A stretch of 64,000 bases of DNA from CAZAMB01 sp964501365 (GTDB taxonomy: Bacteria; Planctomycetota; Phycisphaerae; UBA1845). The first letter of the stretch is position 1. The number at the start of each line of letters is the position of its first letter. The translations under genes were made by a program, and so were the position numbers. The DNA lies in assembly GCA_964501365.1 (NCBI GenBank), contig CAZCST010000001.1, positions 124,001-188,000 of the forward strand, written 5' to 3'. Positions 9,094-18,337 of the stretch are shown here, in pieces. The notes beneath the pieces are model-generated. The model was not told where the DNA came from and searched no databases. It saw only the letters and a program-made list of their open reading frames with translations.

Positions 9094-9255
9094 ATGGTGC
9101 ATCAAACGCTTTGGTATCAGTACCCCAAGCGCAAGCGCGGGGTGATGGTCGCAGAAAGATTTTCAATGACCAACACCGCTCCTTTACAGTCGCGGTACTG
9201 ATACGCCTCTATTCGGATCGCGAGGAGCCGTGTAGGGTACATCTTGATGCACCAT
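9094..9255. repeat. Nested inverted-repeat element between two genes
   Basis: Two nested inverted repeats. The outer arms are ATGGTGCATCAA (9094-9105) and its exact complement (9244-9255); the inner arms are GTATCAGTACC (9114-9124) and its complement (9194-9204). Inside lies CCCC-AAGCGC-AAGCGC-GGGG (9123-9142). The right outer arm ends one base short of the tyrS stop. The layout is like a small non-autonomous (MITE-like) element or a bidirectional terminator. No coding potential is seen. Confidence 0.6.
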
Positions 9256-10470
9256 TCACGTAACGATAAGTCGCACGAATTTGCGTTTGCCGCGCTGGAG
9301 AATGTCGCCGGTTTTTACAGCGAGGGGTGCGTTGGGGTCTTCGATGGTCTGGCCGTTGAGCTTTACGCCGCGCTCGGTGATCAGCCGCCGTGCCTCGCCG
9401 CGTGATTTCTCACCGAGGCAATCGACCAGCAAATCAAGCGGCGAAATCATGCCGTTGTTGATCCGATCCGTCGGCACGGCGACTTCTGGAATTTCGTCTG
9501 GCAGCCCGCCCGCTCCCCCGCCATGCACGCGGCGAAACTCCGCCGCCGCGGCCTCTGCATCGCTGCCCGAGTGATATTGCTTGATGATCGTTTTCGCCAG
9601 AACTTCCTTGGCGTCGCGCGGATTGTGCTTGCCGGAACTCACCAAATCAGAAACTTGTTCTGCCGGGACATCGGTGAGCAGCTCAAAATAATTCCGCATC
9701 AGCTCGTCGGGGATGCGCATGATCTTGCCGAACATCTCCGAGGGCGGGTCGGTGACGGCCACGTAGTTGCCCAGCGACTTGCTCATCTTTTGCGTCCCGT
9801 CGGTGCCCACGAGCAGCGGCATGGTGATGACAATTTGCGGCGGCTGGCCCGCACTGCGCTGCAGGTCTCGCCCGCACAGGTTGTTAAACGTCTGGTCCGT
9901 GCCGCCGAGTTCCACGTCCGATTCGATGGCCACGCTGTCTTTGGCCTGCATGAGCGGATAGAGCAGTTCGTGCAGGAAAATCTCCTTGCCCTCGGATTGC
10001 CGCTTGGCAAAGGTGTCGCGCTCCAGCATCCGCGCGACGGTCATCTGGCTCATGAGTCGCAGCACGTCGGCGAAATTCATCTTCGAGAGCCATTCGCCGT
10101 TGCGCCGCACTTCCAGTTTGGCCGGGGAGAGGTCGAGCACCTTTCCCGCCTGCTGAAGATAGGTCTGCGAGTTGGTTTCGACTTCCGCTTCGGTGAGCAT
10201 GGGCCGGGTTTTGCTCTTGCCCGACGGGTCGCCAATTCGGGCCGTATAGTCCCCGATGATAAGCACCGCCTTGTGCCCGAGGTCCTGAAACTGTCGCAAC
10301 TTTCGCAATACGACAGTATGACCCAGCGTGAGATCGGGTGCGGTAGGGTCCATGCCCAGTTTGGCGCGCAGCTGCTTTCCACTCGCGATTCGCTCGCGCA
10401 GCTCATTCGCGGTGTAACATTGATCGATGCCGCGAAGCAGCACCGACATTTGTTCAATTACGTCAATCAT
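9256..10470 (-). CDS. tyrS: Tyrosine--tRNA ligase
   Basis: A 404-residue class I aminoacyl-tRNA synthetase that charges tRNA-Tyr. The HIGH-equivalent motif is LGHTVV (His51), KMSKS is at 228-232, and the tyrosine-site segments TDQTFNN and GDYTARIGDPSG are present. The C-terminus is an S4-type RNA-binding domain (RGVKLNGQTIEDPNAPL, about residues 340-400). The layout and length match the TyrZ-like second bacterial class. The ATG at 10470 is kept as start, although no strong ribosome site is seen. The stop sits beside the right arm of the inverted repeat, and ymdB lies 120 bases upstream on the same strand. Confidence 0.96.
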   Translation of the reverse strand: MIDVIEQMSVLLRGIDQCYTANELRERIASGKQLRAKLGMDPTAPDLTLGHTVVLRKLRQFQDLGHKAVLIIGDYTARIGDPSGKSKTRPMLTEAEVETNSQTYLQQAGKVLDLSPAKLEVRRNGEWLSKMNFADVLRLMSQMTVARMLERDTFAKRQSEGKEIFLHELLYPLMQAKDSVAIESDVELGGTDQTFNNLCGRDLQRSAGQPPQIVITMPLLVGTDGTQKMSKSLGNYVAVTDPPSEMFGKIMRIPDELMRNYFELLTDVPAEQVSDLVSSGKHNPRDAKEVLAKTIIKQYHSGSDAEAAAAEFRRVHGGGAGGLPDEIPEVAVPTDRINNGMISPLDLLVDCLGEKSRGEARRLITERGVKLNGQTIEDPNAPLAVKTGDILQRGKRKFVRLIVT

Positions 10471-10550
10471 GCTTCGTTGATCGAATGCGTTGCCGCGTCC
10501 AACACCACCCCCTGGCGGTCGCGGTTCCGATCCGTCGCGAATCGGCCGTT

Positions 10551-10590
10551 TCCAATTACCAAATTACCACATCGCCACATTACCAAATCC
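10551..10590. repeat. Word repeat between ymdB and tyrS
   Basis: Tandem variants of ATTACCAA, TTACCACAT and CGCCACATT, directly abutting the ymdB stop codon. Confidence 0.65.
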
Positions 10591-11385
10591 CTATTCTTTT
10601 CCGTCAAACCGCACGCGCTCGATGCTCTTCGCCAGCCCTGTCGTCGTCTCGACCGCCACGATGATTCCACTCAAGCGCGGATCGCCGGTGGCCACATCGA
10701 AAGCACTGGGGATCGCCGTCATCATCGATCCGATCACGCGGTCCTTGTCGCGGCCCAGCACGGAATCATACGGACCGGTCATCCCAAGATCGGAAATATA
10801 GGCCGTGCCCATGGGCAGGACCCGCTCATCCGCCGTCGGCACGTGCGTGTGCGTACCAAATACCACGCTCACTCGTCCGTCGAGATGCCAGCCGAGGGCC
10901 ATTTTCTCGCTGGTGGCCTCCGCGTGCATGTCCACAACGATGATTTTGACGGACTTGGGCAGGGCTGCCAACACGCGGTTCGCGGCCGCAAAGGGATCAT
11001 CCACCATCATCTTCATGTACAACCGGCCCATGACCGAAAGCACCGCAATTTGATCCCCTTTCGGCGTCTGGTAAATCCCGAATTCGCGTCCCGGCGCGGC
11101 AGCGGGAAAGTTGGCGGGCTTTACGATGTTCGTTTCCTTCGCCAGCACCGGATAAATTTCCTTGCGACGGTAGATGTGGTCGCCCATCGTGATGAGGTGC
11201 GCTCCGGATTTGATGATTTTTCGATACAGCTCCTCGGTAAGGCCCGATCCGGCGGCCGCATTCTCTGCGTTAACGACGACGCATTCGATGCCGTGTTTCG
11301 GCACCAGGATGGGGAGCGCCTCCTGCAGCACTTTCCGCCCCGGCGCTCCGACGATGTCACCGATGCACAGGATTTTCAATTCCAT
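10591..11385 (-). CDS. ymdB: YmdB-family metallophosphoesterase (TIGR00282)
   Basis: A 264-residue binuclear metal phosphodiesterase of the family typified by Bacillus YmdB, which can hydrolyse 2',3'-cyclic nucleotides and affects global RNA turnover and motility decisions. Visible metal ligands include GDIVGAPG at 9-16 (Asp10), the VVNAENAAAG segment (Asn/Glu near 39-41), TMGDHIY and GTHTHVPTAD. One position is unusual: many members have GNH where this has GDH. Length is typical. It is a single gene upstream of tyrS on the same strand, and the ABC exporter genes diverge from it. Confidence 0.92.
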   Translation of the reverse strand: MELKILCIGDIVGAPGRKVLQEALPILVPKHGIECVVVNAENAAAGSGLTEELYRKIIKSGAHLITMGDHIYRRKEIYPVLAKETNIVKPANFPAAAPGREFGIYQTPKGDQIAVLSVMGRLYMKMMVDDPFAAANRVLAALPKSVKIIVVDMHAEATSEKMALGWHLDGRVSVVFGTHTHVPTADERVLPMGTAYISDLGMTGPYDSVLGRDKDRVIGSMMTAIPSAFDVATGDPRLSGIIVAVETTTGLAKSIERVRFDGKE

Positions 11386-11404
11386 CGCCGCGCCCAGGCA
11401 AGAA

Positions 11405-11435
11405 GGATCCGCAGATTACGCCGATTTCGCCGACT
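11405..11435. repeat. Word repeat upstream of the ABC exporter
   Basis: GATCCGCAGATTACG followed by CCGATTTCGCCGA, a degenerate tandem of GATTxCGC words. The rest of 11386-11577 shows no clear promoter. Confidence 0.5.
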
Positions 11436-11577
11436 CGATTGAACCCTCTCCCTCACAAAACGGGGACAGAGTGGGGGGAAGACCGTTCACTTTCCCTGGA
11501 TGGACCTTAGCCTGCAACCCTCGAAGTTGCAAAGCCGGGTGCATCACTGGCAATTTTGTCTACAATCCGCAACGATC

Positions 11578-12555
11578 ATGGCCAGCGAAAACGTGATTTC
11601 CTGCCGGGACCTTCGCAAGCGATACATCACGCGCGGACAGCCGCCGGTGGATGCGCTGGTCGGCCTCGACCTGACGGTCACGAGCGGTGAATGTCTTGGT
11701 TTGCTGGGACCCAACGGCGCGGGAAAGACCACCACCATTGAAATTCTCGAAGGGCTTTTGGACGCCAGTTCCGGCGATGTCGAAGTCCTGGGGATGCGCT
11801 GGGGCAGGAATGATCAGGAGCTTCGCGCGCGAATCGGCATTTCGCTTCAGGAAACACGCCTCGCGGACAAGCTCCGGGTCGAAGAAACGGTTCGCATGTT
11901 CCGCAGTTTTTATCGCACCGGAGCCGAGCCGGCGGACATTATCGCGATGGTTTCGCTGACGGACAAAGCCGGCGCCCGCATCGATACGCTCTCGGGAGGG
12001 CAAAAGCAGCGACTGGCCGTCGCTTGTGCGCTGGTCGGCGAGCCGGAACTCCTTTTTCTCGACGAGCCAACGACGGGACTGGACCCGCAGGCCCGGCGCG
12101 AGATTTGGGATATCGTCCGGCGACAGCGCGAGCGCGGGCGCACAACCCTCCTGACCACGCATTACATGGACGAGGCCGAACGCCTCTGCGACCGCGTGGC
12201 CGTCGTGGACAAGGGGAAGATCATCGCGGTCGGGTCGCCGTCCGAGCTGATCAACCGCATCGGCGGCGAGCACGTGATCCAATTCGCGGTCCGGAATCCC
12301 GGCGGAAGCACGCCCCCTGATTCGGAATTCTTCCGCGGGTTGCCGAGCGTGCGCGGAGTCCACGCCGACGCCGACGGCTTTCAGCTTACAGTCGCCGCAA
12401 CGCATGAGTGCATTCCGGCGCTGATCGCCAGGCTCGGCACGAACCATTTGGAACTGACCCGGCTCACCACGCGGCACGTGAGCCTCGAAGACGTCTTCGT
12501 CAGCCTGACCGGCCGTCGCCTTACCGCCGAGGAACTCGCGGACAAAACTGCATGA
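11578..12555 (+). CDS. ABC-2 transporter ATP-binding protein
   Basis: A 325-residue ATPase of the ABC-2/DrrA-type export family, powering the permease encoded next. Walker A is GPNGAGKT at 44-51, the signature is LSGGQKQRL, Walker B is LLFLDEPTTGLD, and the switch His is in TTHYMDEAE. A C-terminal extension of about 100 residues after the nucleotide domain is typical of this subgroup. I start at the ATG at 11578, because the upstream part of the frame is not conserved-looking. Its TGA overlaps the permease ATG by ATGA. The exported substrate (drug, lipid or polysaccharide) cannot be told. Confidence 0.93.
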   Translation: MASENVISCRDLRKRYITRGQPPVDALVGLDLTVTSGECLGLLGPNGAGKTTTIEILEGLLDASSGDVEVLGMRWGRNDQELRARIGISLQETRLADKLRVEETVRMFRSFYRTGAEPADIIAMVSLTDKAGARIDTLSGGQKQRLAVACALVGEPELLFLDEPTTGLDPQARREIWDIVRRQRERGRTTLLTTHYMDEAERLCDRVAVVDKGKIIAVGSPSELINRIGGEHVIQFAVRNPGGSTPPDSEFFRGLPSVRGVHADADGFQLTVAATHECIPALIARLGTNHLELTRLTTRHVSLEDVFVSLTGRRLTAEELADKTA

Positions 12556-13592
12556 AGCGCTATTCGCCCAACTGGGAACTCTTCCTTTCGCGCATGCGGA
12601 TGTTCTACCGCGAGCCGGACGCCATGTTCTGGACCTACGGCTTTCCCGTCCTGCTCACCATCGGCCTGGGCGTGGCCTTCCGAAACAAGCCGCCCGACAA
12701 AGTGCCCGTGGCCATCCAAAATGAAAATGTTGCCGACTTCGCAAGCGTTCAGAAAACGCTTGAAGCCGATGCCGGGTTCCAGGTCCGGGCGGGGACGGTG
12801 GAGCAGTGCGAATTGTGGTTGCGCAAGGGCGAAGTCGATGTGGCTGTCCTGAAAGGTGAGCCGATCGAATATCGCTTCGATCCCACACGGCCCGAAGCGA
12901 GCGTTGCCCGACTCAAGGTCGATGAGGCCGTGCAGCGCGCCGCAGGCCGAACCGACGTCGTCGCCGTCAAGGAGGCACACATCACCACGCCGGGGGCGCG
13001 ATACATCGATTTTCTGATTCCCGGCCTGTTGGGCATGAATCTCATGGGCGGCGGGCTGTGGGGCATCGGATTTGTCACCGTGGACCTGCGCATTCGCAAG
13101 CTGCTCAAGCGGATGGCCGCGACGCCCATGAAAAAGCGAGATTTCTTCTTCTCCCTGATCGCGGCCCGAATGACCTTCACCGTCCCCGAAGTGCTGCTGC
13201 TCATGCTGACGGGCTGGCTGCTGTTTCACGTGGCCATCGTGGGGACGTGGTTCAATATCGCCGTGGTGTGCATCGTCGGATCGCTGAGCTTCGCCGGGCT
13301 GGGCCTGCTCTGTGCCAGCCGCGCCCGCAAGATCGAAACGATCTCCGGCCTGATGAACGCGGTCATGCTGCCGATGTGGATCTTTTCCGGCATCTTTTTC
13401 TCCGCGAAGCGCTTCCCCGACATCCTCCAGCCGTTCATCCAGGCCCTTCCGCTCACGCAACTCATCAACGCCCTCCGCGCCGTCATCACCGACGGCTCGT
13501 CGCTGCCTTCGCAGTGGCTGCCGCTCTCTCTCCTGACCGCGTATGGCCTGGTCTCGTTCGCCCTCGCCCTCCGCTGGTTCCGCTGGACGTAG
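12552..13592 (+). CDS. ABC-2 type transporter permease
   Basis: A 346-residue membrane component pairing with the ATPase just upstream (ATGA overlap at 12552-12555). An N-terminal membrane segment (TYGFPVLLTIGLGVAF) is followed by a periplasmic domain of about 130 residues, then five membrane segments from residue about 165 on, as in ABC2_membrane_3 proteins. LPLTQLINALRAV before the last segment is a common family feature. It ends 15 bases from the stop of the convergent RCC1-type gene. Confidence 0.9.
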   Translation: MKRYSPNWELFLSRMRMFYREPDAMFWTYGFPVLLTIGLGVAFRNKPPDKVPVAIQNENVADFASVQKTLEADAGFQVRAGTVEQCELWLRKGEVDVAVLKGEPIEYRFDPTRPEASVARLKVDEAVQRAAGRTDVVAVKEAHITTPGARYIDFLIPGLLGMNLMGGGLWGIGFVTVDLRIRKLLKRMAATPMKKRDFFFSLIAARMTFTVPEVLLLMLTGWLLFHVAIVGTWFNIAVVCIVGSLSFAGLGLLCASRARKIETISGLMNAVMLPMWIFSGIFFSAKRFPDILQPFIQALPLTQLINALRAVITDGSSLPSQWLPLSLLTAYGLVSFALALRWFRWT

Positions 13593-13607
13593 AGGTGGCG
13601 ACTACAC

Positions 13608-16226
13608 TTACGGGCATGCGAGCGGGGCATTGGGATAGGGCCGGCCCTTGTACGCATCGATGCAGGCGGAAATGTGATCGAAGCCAAGATCAACGCCAAA
13701 ATCCGGCACGCTACCGGCCAATGCGGCACGCGCCTTGATCGGCGCGCCGGCTAGGCCCTTGAACTTGTCAACCAGCGCGGAAACATCTCCCAGATCGGGC
13801 TGAGTCGTGGCCGAGGGCGGGTGGTACGGCGTCTCCACGTCCCCCCACCGCGTGGTCGCTATTCGCAGCGCGCTCGTAAAATTCGCCTCCTCGGCGACGC
13901 TGCAATCTTCCAGGACGGCCTGCACGTCATAGTGGGAACTCGGCACGACTTCCGAACCCACCACGTGCAGCAGGCCGATCGTTCCCCAATCGCGGTAATA
14001 GGGTTCGCATTGCAACTCAGCGGCAAGGAACGGGATCTGGCTGGCCGCAGATTCCACAAAGCTCCGGGGCGGCCCCACCCAGCGAACCTGCCCTTCAAAC
14101 GACGTGAACGCAACCGTTGCGCCGCCTGTATACGGCGGATCAACATGATGCAGTGAAACCAGCGTCACCCGAAGTCCCGTCCGCCGCCCCGCATTGCCCG
14201 GCACGAGCGACAACGCCCGGCACTTGGCTACCGCCGCCGGCTCCGCACTTGGAATGGTGATCGGCGCACATTCGTCGGGAATCCCATCCGCGTTGCAATC
14301 GCGGCTTGTCTGTGCGGCGAGCTCGCATTCGTCCGGGATTCCGTTGGGTTGGCAATCCTGAGCTATTCCTGATGTGATGTCGCATTCGTCAGGAATGCCG
14401 TTCGCATTGCAATCGTGGCAGTTGAGCTGGTCGGGTAAACAGTTCGCGATATCACAATTGTCCTCGCCCGCGTTGCCGTTACAGTCCGAACTGAGTATTC
14501 GTATGCAGCCTGCCTGATTATCGCAGATTTCAGCGCCGTTGCATGGGTAACCGTCATCGCACATTGAATCATTGGGTGTGTGCGTGCATTGATCGGCGAT
14601 TTCGTTGCACGCATCAGCCGTACATGCGACTCCATCGTCACAGTTGAGTGGTGTTCCGGGCTGGCAACCGAGATGAACGCTGCAAGTCTCGAATCCGTTA
14701 CAAAAAAACCCGTCGTCACAAAACTCGTCGGCCGGGATGTGATCGCAGCTCTCTGCAACTTCGTTGCAACCATCAACAGTGCAGACCACACCGTCGTCAC
14801 AACTTGGGGGCGCACCAATGAGGCATCCGAGTACCGGATCGCAAACCTCCACGCCATTGCAAAATTGTCCGTCGCTACAGGCCGTGTCGTCGGGAAGGTG
14901 TACGCATGTGTTGCTAGCTTCGTCGCATGAATCTATCGTACAGAGTATTCCATCGTCACAAAGGAACGTTGGATTCTCACATTCGTCAGGAACGCCGTTG
15001 CCGTTGCAGTCGTGACAAGAAGGATCAGACATGGCGCACTCTGCGATGGTGCATGCGTCGCCCCTTCCGTCGTTGTCGCAGTCCGCCTGGTTCGGGTTGT
15101 AGACGGACAAACAATTGTCGCAAGCGTCGCCAACACCATCACTGTCTGAATTCTCTTGATCTGGATTTGCGACAAAGGGACAATCGTCACAAACATCGCC
15201 GACGCCGTCACCATCGATATCTCCTTGACTTGGATTCGGATCGTCTCGGCAATTGTCCAAATTATCCCAGATCCCATCAAAGTCGCTGTCGCCTACAAGA
15301 GCCAGGCTATGGTTAGCGCCCGCGGCAATTGCGATAATACCTTGATTCGGAAGTGGTACGTCGGTGCGACCATCGTTGCTTAATCCCCAAGCTACAACTG
15401 TCCCATCAGATTTTAGTCCTAAGCTATGGACGTACCCCGCTGCAATCGATATGAATCCCGTATTCGGAGATGGAACATTGCATTGCCCGAAGTTGTACCC
15501 GTTGGTACACCCCCAAGCGACAATTGATCCATCTGCCTTGAGTCCCATGCTATGAGCATATCCACCCGCGACTTCGATAAATCCAACATTTGGAGTAGGA
15601 ACGGTAGCTTGGCCGTAGGAATTGTAGCCCCATGCGACAATCGACCCATTCGATTTCAGTCCCAAGCTATGCCCGGTACCAGCCGCAATAGCAATAAAGG
15701 AGCTATTCGGTGCCGGTACGTTTGTTTGCCCGTAGAAATTATTCCCCCAAGCGACAATTGAGCCATTAGATTTTAGCCCGATACTATGACCATCGCCTCC
15801 AGCCACCGCAATGAAGTTTGAATTCGGAGTAGGAACGTTTATCTGCCCTTGCATATTGTATCCAACCGCAACAATTGATCCGTCTGCTCTAAGTCCAAGA
15901 CTATGAAAGTAGCCAGCGGCGACTGCAACGAAATCCGAATTAGGTGAAGTGATATGACACTGACCAAAGTCATAACCTCCACCGCATCCAAACGCAACAA
16001 TTGTACCATCCGACTTGAGACCTAGACTGTGGGCATAACCAGCAGAGATGCTCATAAAGTCGGTGTTGGATACTGGGACGTTGGTTTGGCCGCTGTTGTT
16101 AAGGCCCCATGCAATGATTGCCCCTTGCAGAGGGTCGGCGACTGCCACATGCGCCGCGAGAGAAATAATGGCCAATGCAAATCCGCCGATGATCTCAAGA
16201 GTGGTTGGAAATCGATTGCGAGGCAA
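13608..16226 (-). CDS. Large secreted RCC1/thrombospondin-3/cysteine-repeat protein
   Basis: An 872-residue exported mosaic. Residues 1-31 form a signal peptide. Residues 33-315 hold about seven RCC1-like repeats of 40-50 residues, each with (G/A)HSLGLKSDGTIVAWG and a QTNVPxPN linker, probably one beta-propeller. Residues 316-400 are thrombospondin type-3 calcium loops (DSDGVGDACDNC). Residues 400-600 are cysteine repeats (CDDGVVCTVDGC, FCNGxExC), and 600-680 hold DCNANGIPDEC repeats. The last 190 residues are an unassigned domain. The RCC1 part is visibly more AT-rich than the rest and repeats at DNA level, suggesting recent expansion or separate origin. It is probably cell-surface or extracellular. 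Confidence 0.85.
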   Translation of the reverse strand: MPRNRFPTTLEIIGGFALAIISLAAHVAVADPLQGAIIAWGLNNSGQTNVPVSNTDFMSISAGYAHSLGLKSDGTIVAFGCGGGYDFGQCHITSPNSDFVAVAAGYFHSLGLRADGSIVAVGYNMQGQINVPTPNSNFIAVAGGDGHSIGLKSNGSIVAWGNNFYGQTNVPAPNSSFIAIAAGTGHSLGLKSNGSIVAWGYNSYGQATVPTPNVGFIEVAGGYAHSMGLKADGSIVAWGCTNGYNFGQCNVPSPNTGFISIAAGYVHSLGLKSDGTVVAWGLSNDGRTDVPLPNQGIIAIAAGANHSLALVGDSDFDGIWDNLDNCRDDPNPSQGDIDGDGVGDVCDDCPFVANPDQENSDSDGVGDACDNCLSVYNPNQADCDNDGRGDACTIAECAMSDPSCHDCNGNGVPDECENPTFLCDDGILCTIDSCDEASNTCVHLPDDTACSDGQFCNGVEVCDPVLGCLIGAPPSCDDGVVCTVDGCNEVAESCDHIPADEFCDDGFFCNGFETCSVHLGCQPGTPLNCDDGVACTADACNEIADQCTHTPNDSMCDDGYPCNGAEICDNQAGCIRILSSDCNGNAGEDNCDIANCLPDQLNCHDCNANGIPDECDITSGIAQDCQPNGIPDECELAAQTSRDCNADGIPDECAPITIPSAEPAAVAKCRALSLVPGNAGRRTGLRVTLVSLHHVDPPYTGGATVAFTSFEGQVRWVGPPRSFVESAASQIPFLAAELQCEPYYRDWGTIGLLHVVGSEVVPSSHYDVQAVLEDCSVAEEANFTSALRIATTRWGDVETPYHPPSATTQPDLGDVSALVDKFKGLAGAPIKARAALAGSVPDFGVDLGFDHISACIDAYKGRPYPNAPLACP

Positions 16227-16797
16227 CTTGGAACCTTTCTTGACAGGCTTTGGCGACGCACAGTAACGACCCCACGCATCCTATCCGTTTTGGCGAGCCC
16301 GGTGCAATACGCAGGGGCAATTGGGCGCAAGATCGGGGCGGTGGTGGCATTCTAACGAAGCCCCAGCGGGGCGGTGGTTGGTAGCCGGGGGCGAAAGCCC
16401 CCGGATTGGGATGAACACGAAATTCAAGCCCCGGAGGGGCGGCAGGCTGGATTTGCGAAAATGTTTGTGGGATCGCGCCATCCATCTTTCGCCCCTGTTG
16501 GGGCTTTGATGCACGACGAATGGCATTCCGGGGGCTCGCGCCCCCGGCTACGCGCTTACGCCCCTTTCGGGGCTTCGTGTTGAATAGGAGACCCCTGCAG
16601 GGCCGAAAACAATTTGCGCGATTCGCACCCGGTGGCGACGCTGCGCTTGCCACCGGCTACGGCAGTGCAGGCCTACAGCCTGCGTTCCGATCCGATGGCG
16701 GAAAATCCGCCGCCGAAATGGAGATACGCCCTCGCGCAGTTTCGACTTTCGCTGTGCATCACCACGCGCAACTTTGACGTTCGTCGGGGTACGCGCT
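16227..16797. other. Gene-free stretch holding a palindrome array
   Basis: No plausible gene on either strand. The first 130 bases should hold the promoter of the RCC1-type gene, though I see no clear boxes. The rest is taken up by the GC-rich hairpin array annotated separately. Confidence 0.7.
16358..16683. repeat. Array of GC-rich palindromic repeats, half inverted
   Basis: Left half: A1 (AAGCCCCAGCGGGGC, 16358-16372), B (centre CCGGGGGCGAAAGCCCCCGG, 16381-16405), A2 (16426-16440). Right half, opposite orientation: A3 (GCCCCTGTTGGGGCTT, 16491-16506), B' (16528-16552), A4 (16560-16575). Two further hairpins follow: CCGGTGGC/GCCACCGG (16629-16656) and GCAGGC/GCCTGC (16667-16683). The unit resembles REP/BIME-type composites. 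Confidence 0.8.
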
Positions 16798-18189
16798 TTA
16801 TCCCGGCTCCGTCATCGACCACGGATCGAGCGTGGAGTTGAGTTCGTCGGGCGAAAGGACCTTCTGCTCCGTGGCGACCTGGCGCACCGTCTTGCCGCTC
16901 TTGTAGGCCTGCTTCGCGATGGCGGCGGCTTTGTCATACCCGATCTTTGGCGCGAGCGACGTACACATCGCCAGCGAGCCTTCGATCAGTTCCGCGCAGC
17001 GGGCCTCGTCGGCCTCAATGCCGGCAACGCAGCGGTCGGTGAACACGCGAACGCCGCTCGACAGGATGCGAACAGCTTCGAGAAGATTGTGGGCCATGAC
17101 GGGCATGCCGACGTTGAGCTCGAAAAAACTCTCGCGGGCCGCGTGCGTGATGGCGGCGTCCGCCCCGATCGCCTGGCAGCAGACCTGAATGAGCATCTCG
17201 CACATCACGGGATTGACCTTGCCGGGCATGATCGAGCTTCCAGGCTGGGTTTCCGGAAGCCGGATTTCGCCGATGCCGCAGCGTGGCCCGCTGCCCAGCA
17301 GGCGGATGTCGCTTGCGATCTTCATCAGGCCCACCGCGATCGTCTTGATCTGGCCGCTGACTTCGACGACCGCGTCCTTGGCCGCCTGCGCCTCGAAGTG
17401 GTTTTCGGCCTCGACAAACTCGATGCCGGTCGCCGACGAAAGCTCCTTCGCGACGCGCTTGCCGAACTCCGGGTGGGTGTTGATGCCGGTGCCGACGGCC
17501 GTGCCGCCGATGGGCAGCTCGCGAAGGGCCTTGATGGACTTTGTGGCGCGCATCGACGCAACTTGGGCCTGTCGGGCGTAGCCGGAAAACTCCTGCCCAA
17601 GACGAACGGGCGTGGCGTCCTGAATGTGGGTCCGCCCGATCTTGATGATCTTGTCAAAGGCCCTGGCCTTCTCGGCGAGCTTCGACGCGAACGCATCCAG
17701 CGCAGGGATCAGATCGGCCTGTATCGCCTCGGCGGCGGCCACGTGGATCGCAGCCGGAATCACGTCGTTGGATGATTGGCCCATGTTGACGTGGTCGTTG
17801 GGATGAACGGGGTTTTTGGAGCCGATGGCGCCGCCGACGGCCTGGATCGCCGCGTTGGAGATGACTTCGTTGGCGTTCATGTTGGTGCTGGTGGCCGAAC
17901 CCGTCTGGAAGATGTCGATGGGAAATTGTTCGTCGTGGCGGCCTTCGATGACCTGCTGCGCGGCGGCGATGATGAGGTCGGCGAGTTTCTTGTCGAGTTT
18001 GCCAAGGTCGCGGTTGACCTTTGCAGCCGCCTGCTTGATGAGGCCCATCGCCCGGATGTATCGCCGGCCGAAGCGGTAGCCGGAAATGGGAAAGTTCTCG
18101 ACGGCTCGCTGTGTGGTCGCGCCCCACCAGGCGGCGGCCGGAACGGTCATTTCTCCCATGCTGTCTTTTTCGATACGTGTTTCAGGCAT
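16798..18189 (-). CDS. fumC: Class II fumarate hydratase
   Basis: A 463-residue fumarase of the class II (iron-free) lyase superfamily, interconverting fumarate and malate in the TCA cycle. N-terminal RIEKDSMGEMTVP and TTQRAVENFPISG, the TGSATSTNMNANEV region, the NDHVNMGQSSNDV region and the GSSIMPGKVNP signature (catalytic Ser loop) are all present. The C-terminal HIGYDKAA-like segment (KIGYDKAAAIAKQAY) favours fumarase over aspartase. I start at the Met at 18189 (MPETRIEKDSMG), because the upstream codons to 18228 run through the terminator region of the neighbouring gene. It is monocistronic, following the IPTL-CTERM gene on the same strand after a terminator. Confidence 0.94.
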   Translation of the reverse strand: MPETRIEKDSMGEMTVPAAAWWGATTQRAVENFPISGYRFGRRYIRAMGLIKQAAAKVNRDLGKLDKKLADLIIAAAQQVIEGRHDEQFPIDIFQTGSATSTNMNANEVISNAAIQAVGGAIGSKNPVHPNDHVNMGQSSNDVIPAAIHVAAAEAIQADLIPALDAFASKLAEKARAFDKIIKIGRTHIQDATPVRLGQEFSGYARQAQVASMRATKSIKALRELPIGGTAVGTGINTHPEFGKRVAKELSSATGIEFVEAENHFEAQAAKDAVVEVSGQIKTIAVGLMKIASDIRLLGSGPRCGIGEIRLPETQPGSSIMPGKVNPVMCEMLIQVCCQAIGADAAITHAARESFFELNVGMPVMAHNLLEAVRILSSGVRVFTDRCVAGIEADEARCAELIEGSLAMCTSLAPKIGYDKAAAIAKQAYKSGKTVRQVATEQKVLSPDELNSTLDPWSMTEPG

Positions 18190-18225
18190 TTTTCCAATCT
18201 CCGGTCGCAAACCATCCTGGTGCAG

Positions 18226-18265
18226 CAAAAAAAGAAGCCGCCCCGGGAACGAATCCTGGGGCGGC
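18226..18265 (-). terminator. Rho-independent terminator of the IPTL-CTERM gene
   Basis: On the minus strand an 11-bp stem with one mismatch (GCCGCCCCAGG/CCCGGGGCGGC, arms 18255-18265 and 18237-18247) is followed by TTCTTTTTTT (18226-18235). It lies about 75 bases past the stop at 18338. Confidence 0.85.
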
Positions 18266-18337
18266 GCAATTATCGTAAATTTGCAGCAAACCGTCTATCA
18301 GTTCACCGCTTCCTGCCCGGCGCGGCTCGGTTCCATA

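Noticed and set aside
9523..11442. 639-codon open frame on the plus strand
   Set aside because: It lies wholly antisense to tyrS and ymdB, is rich in His, Arg and Gly, and has no motif; it is a byproduct of high GC in a real gene.
15250..16130. Intergenic tandem repeat
   Set aside because: The periodicity is that of RCC1 repeats within one open reading frame.
16358..16683. CRISPR array
   Set aside because: Repeats are palindromic, differ in sequence and orientation, lack uniform spacers and no cas genes are nearby.
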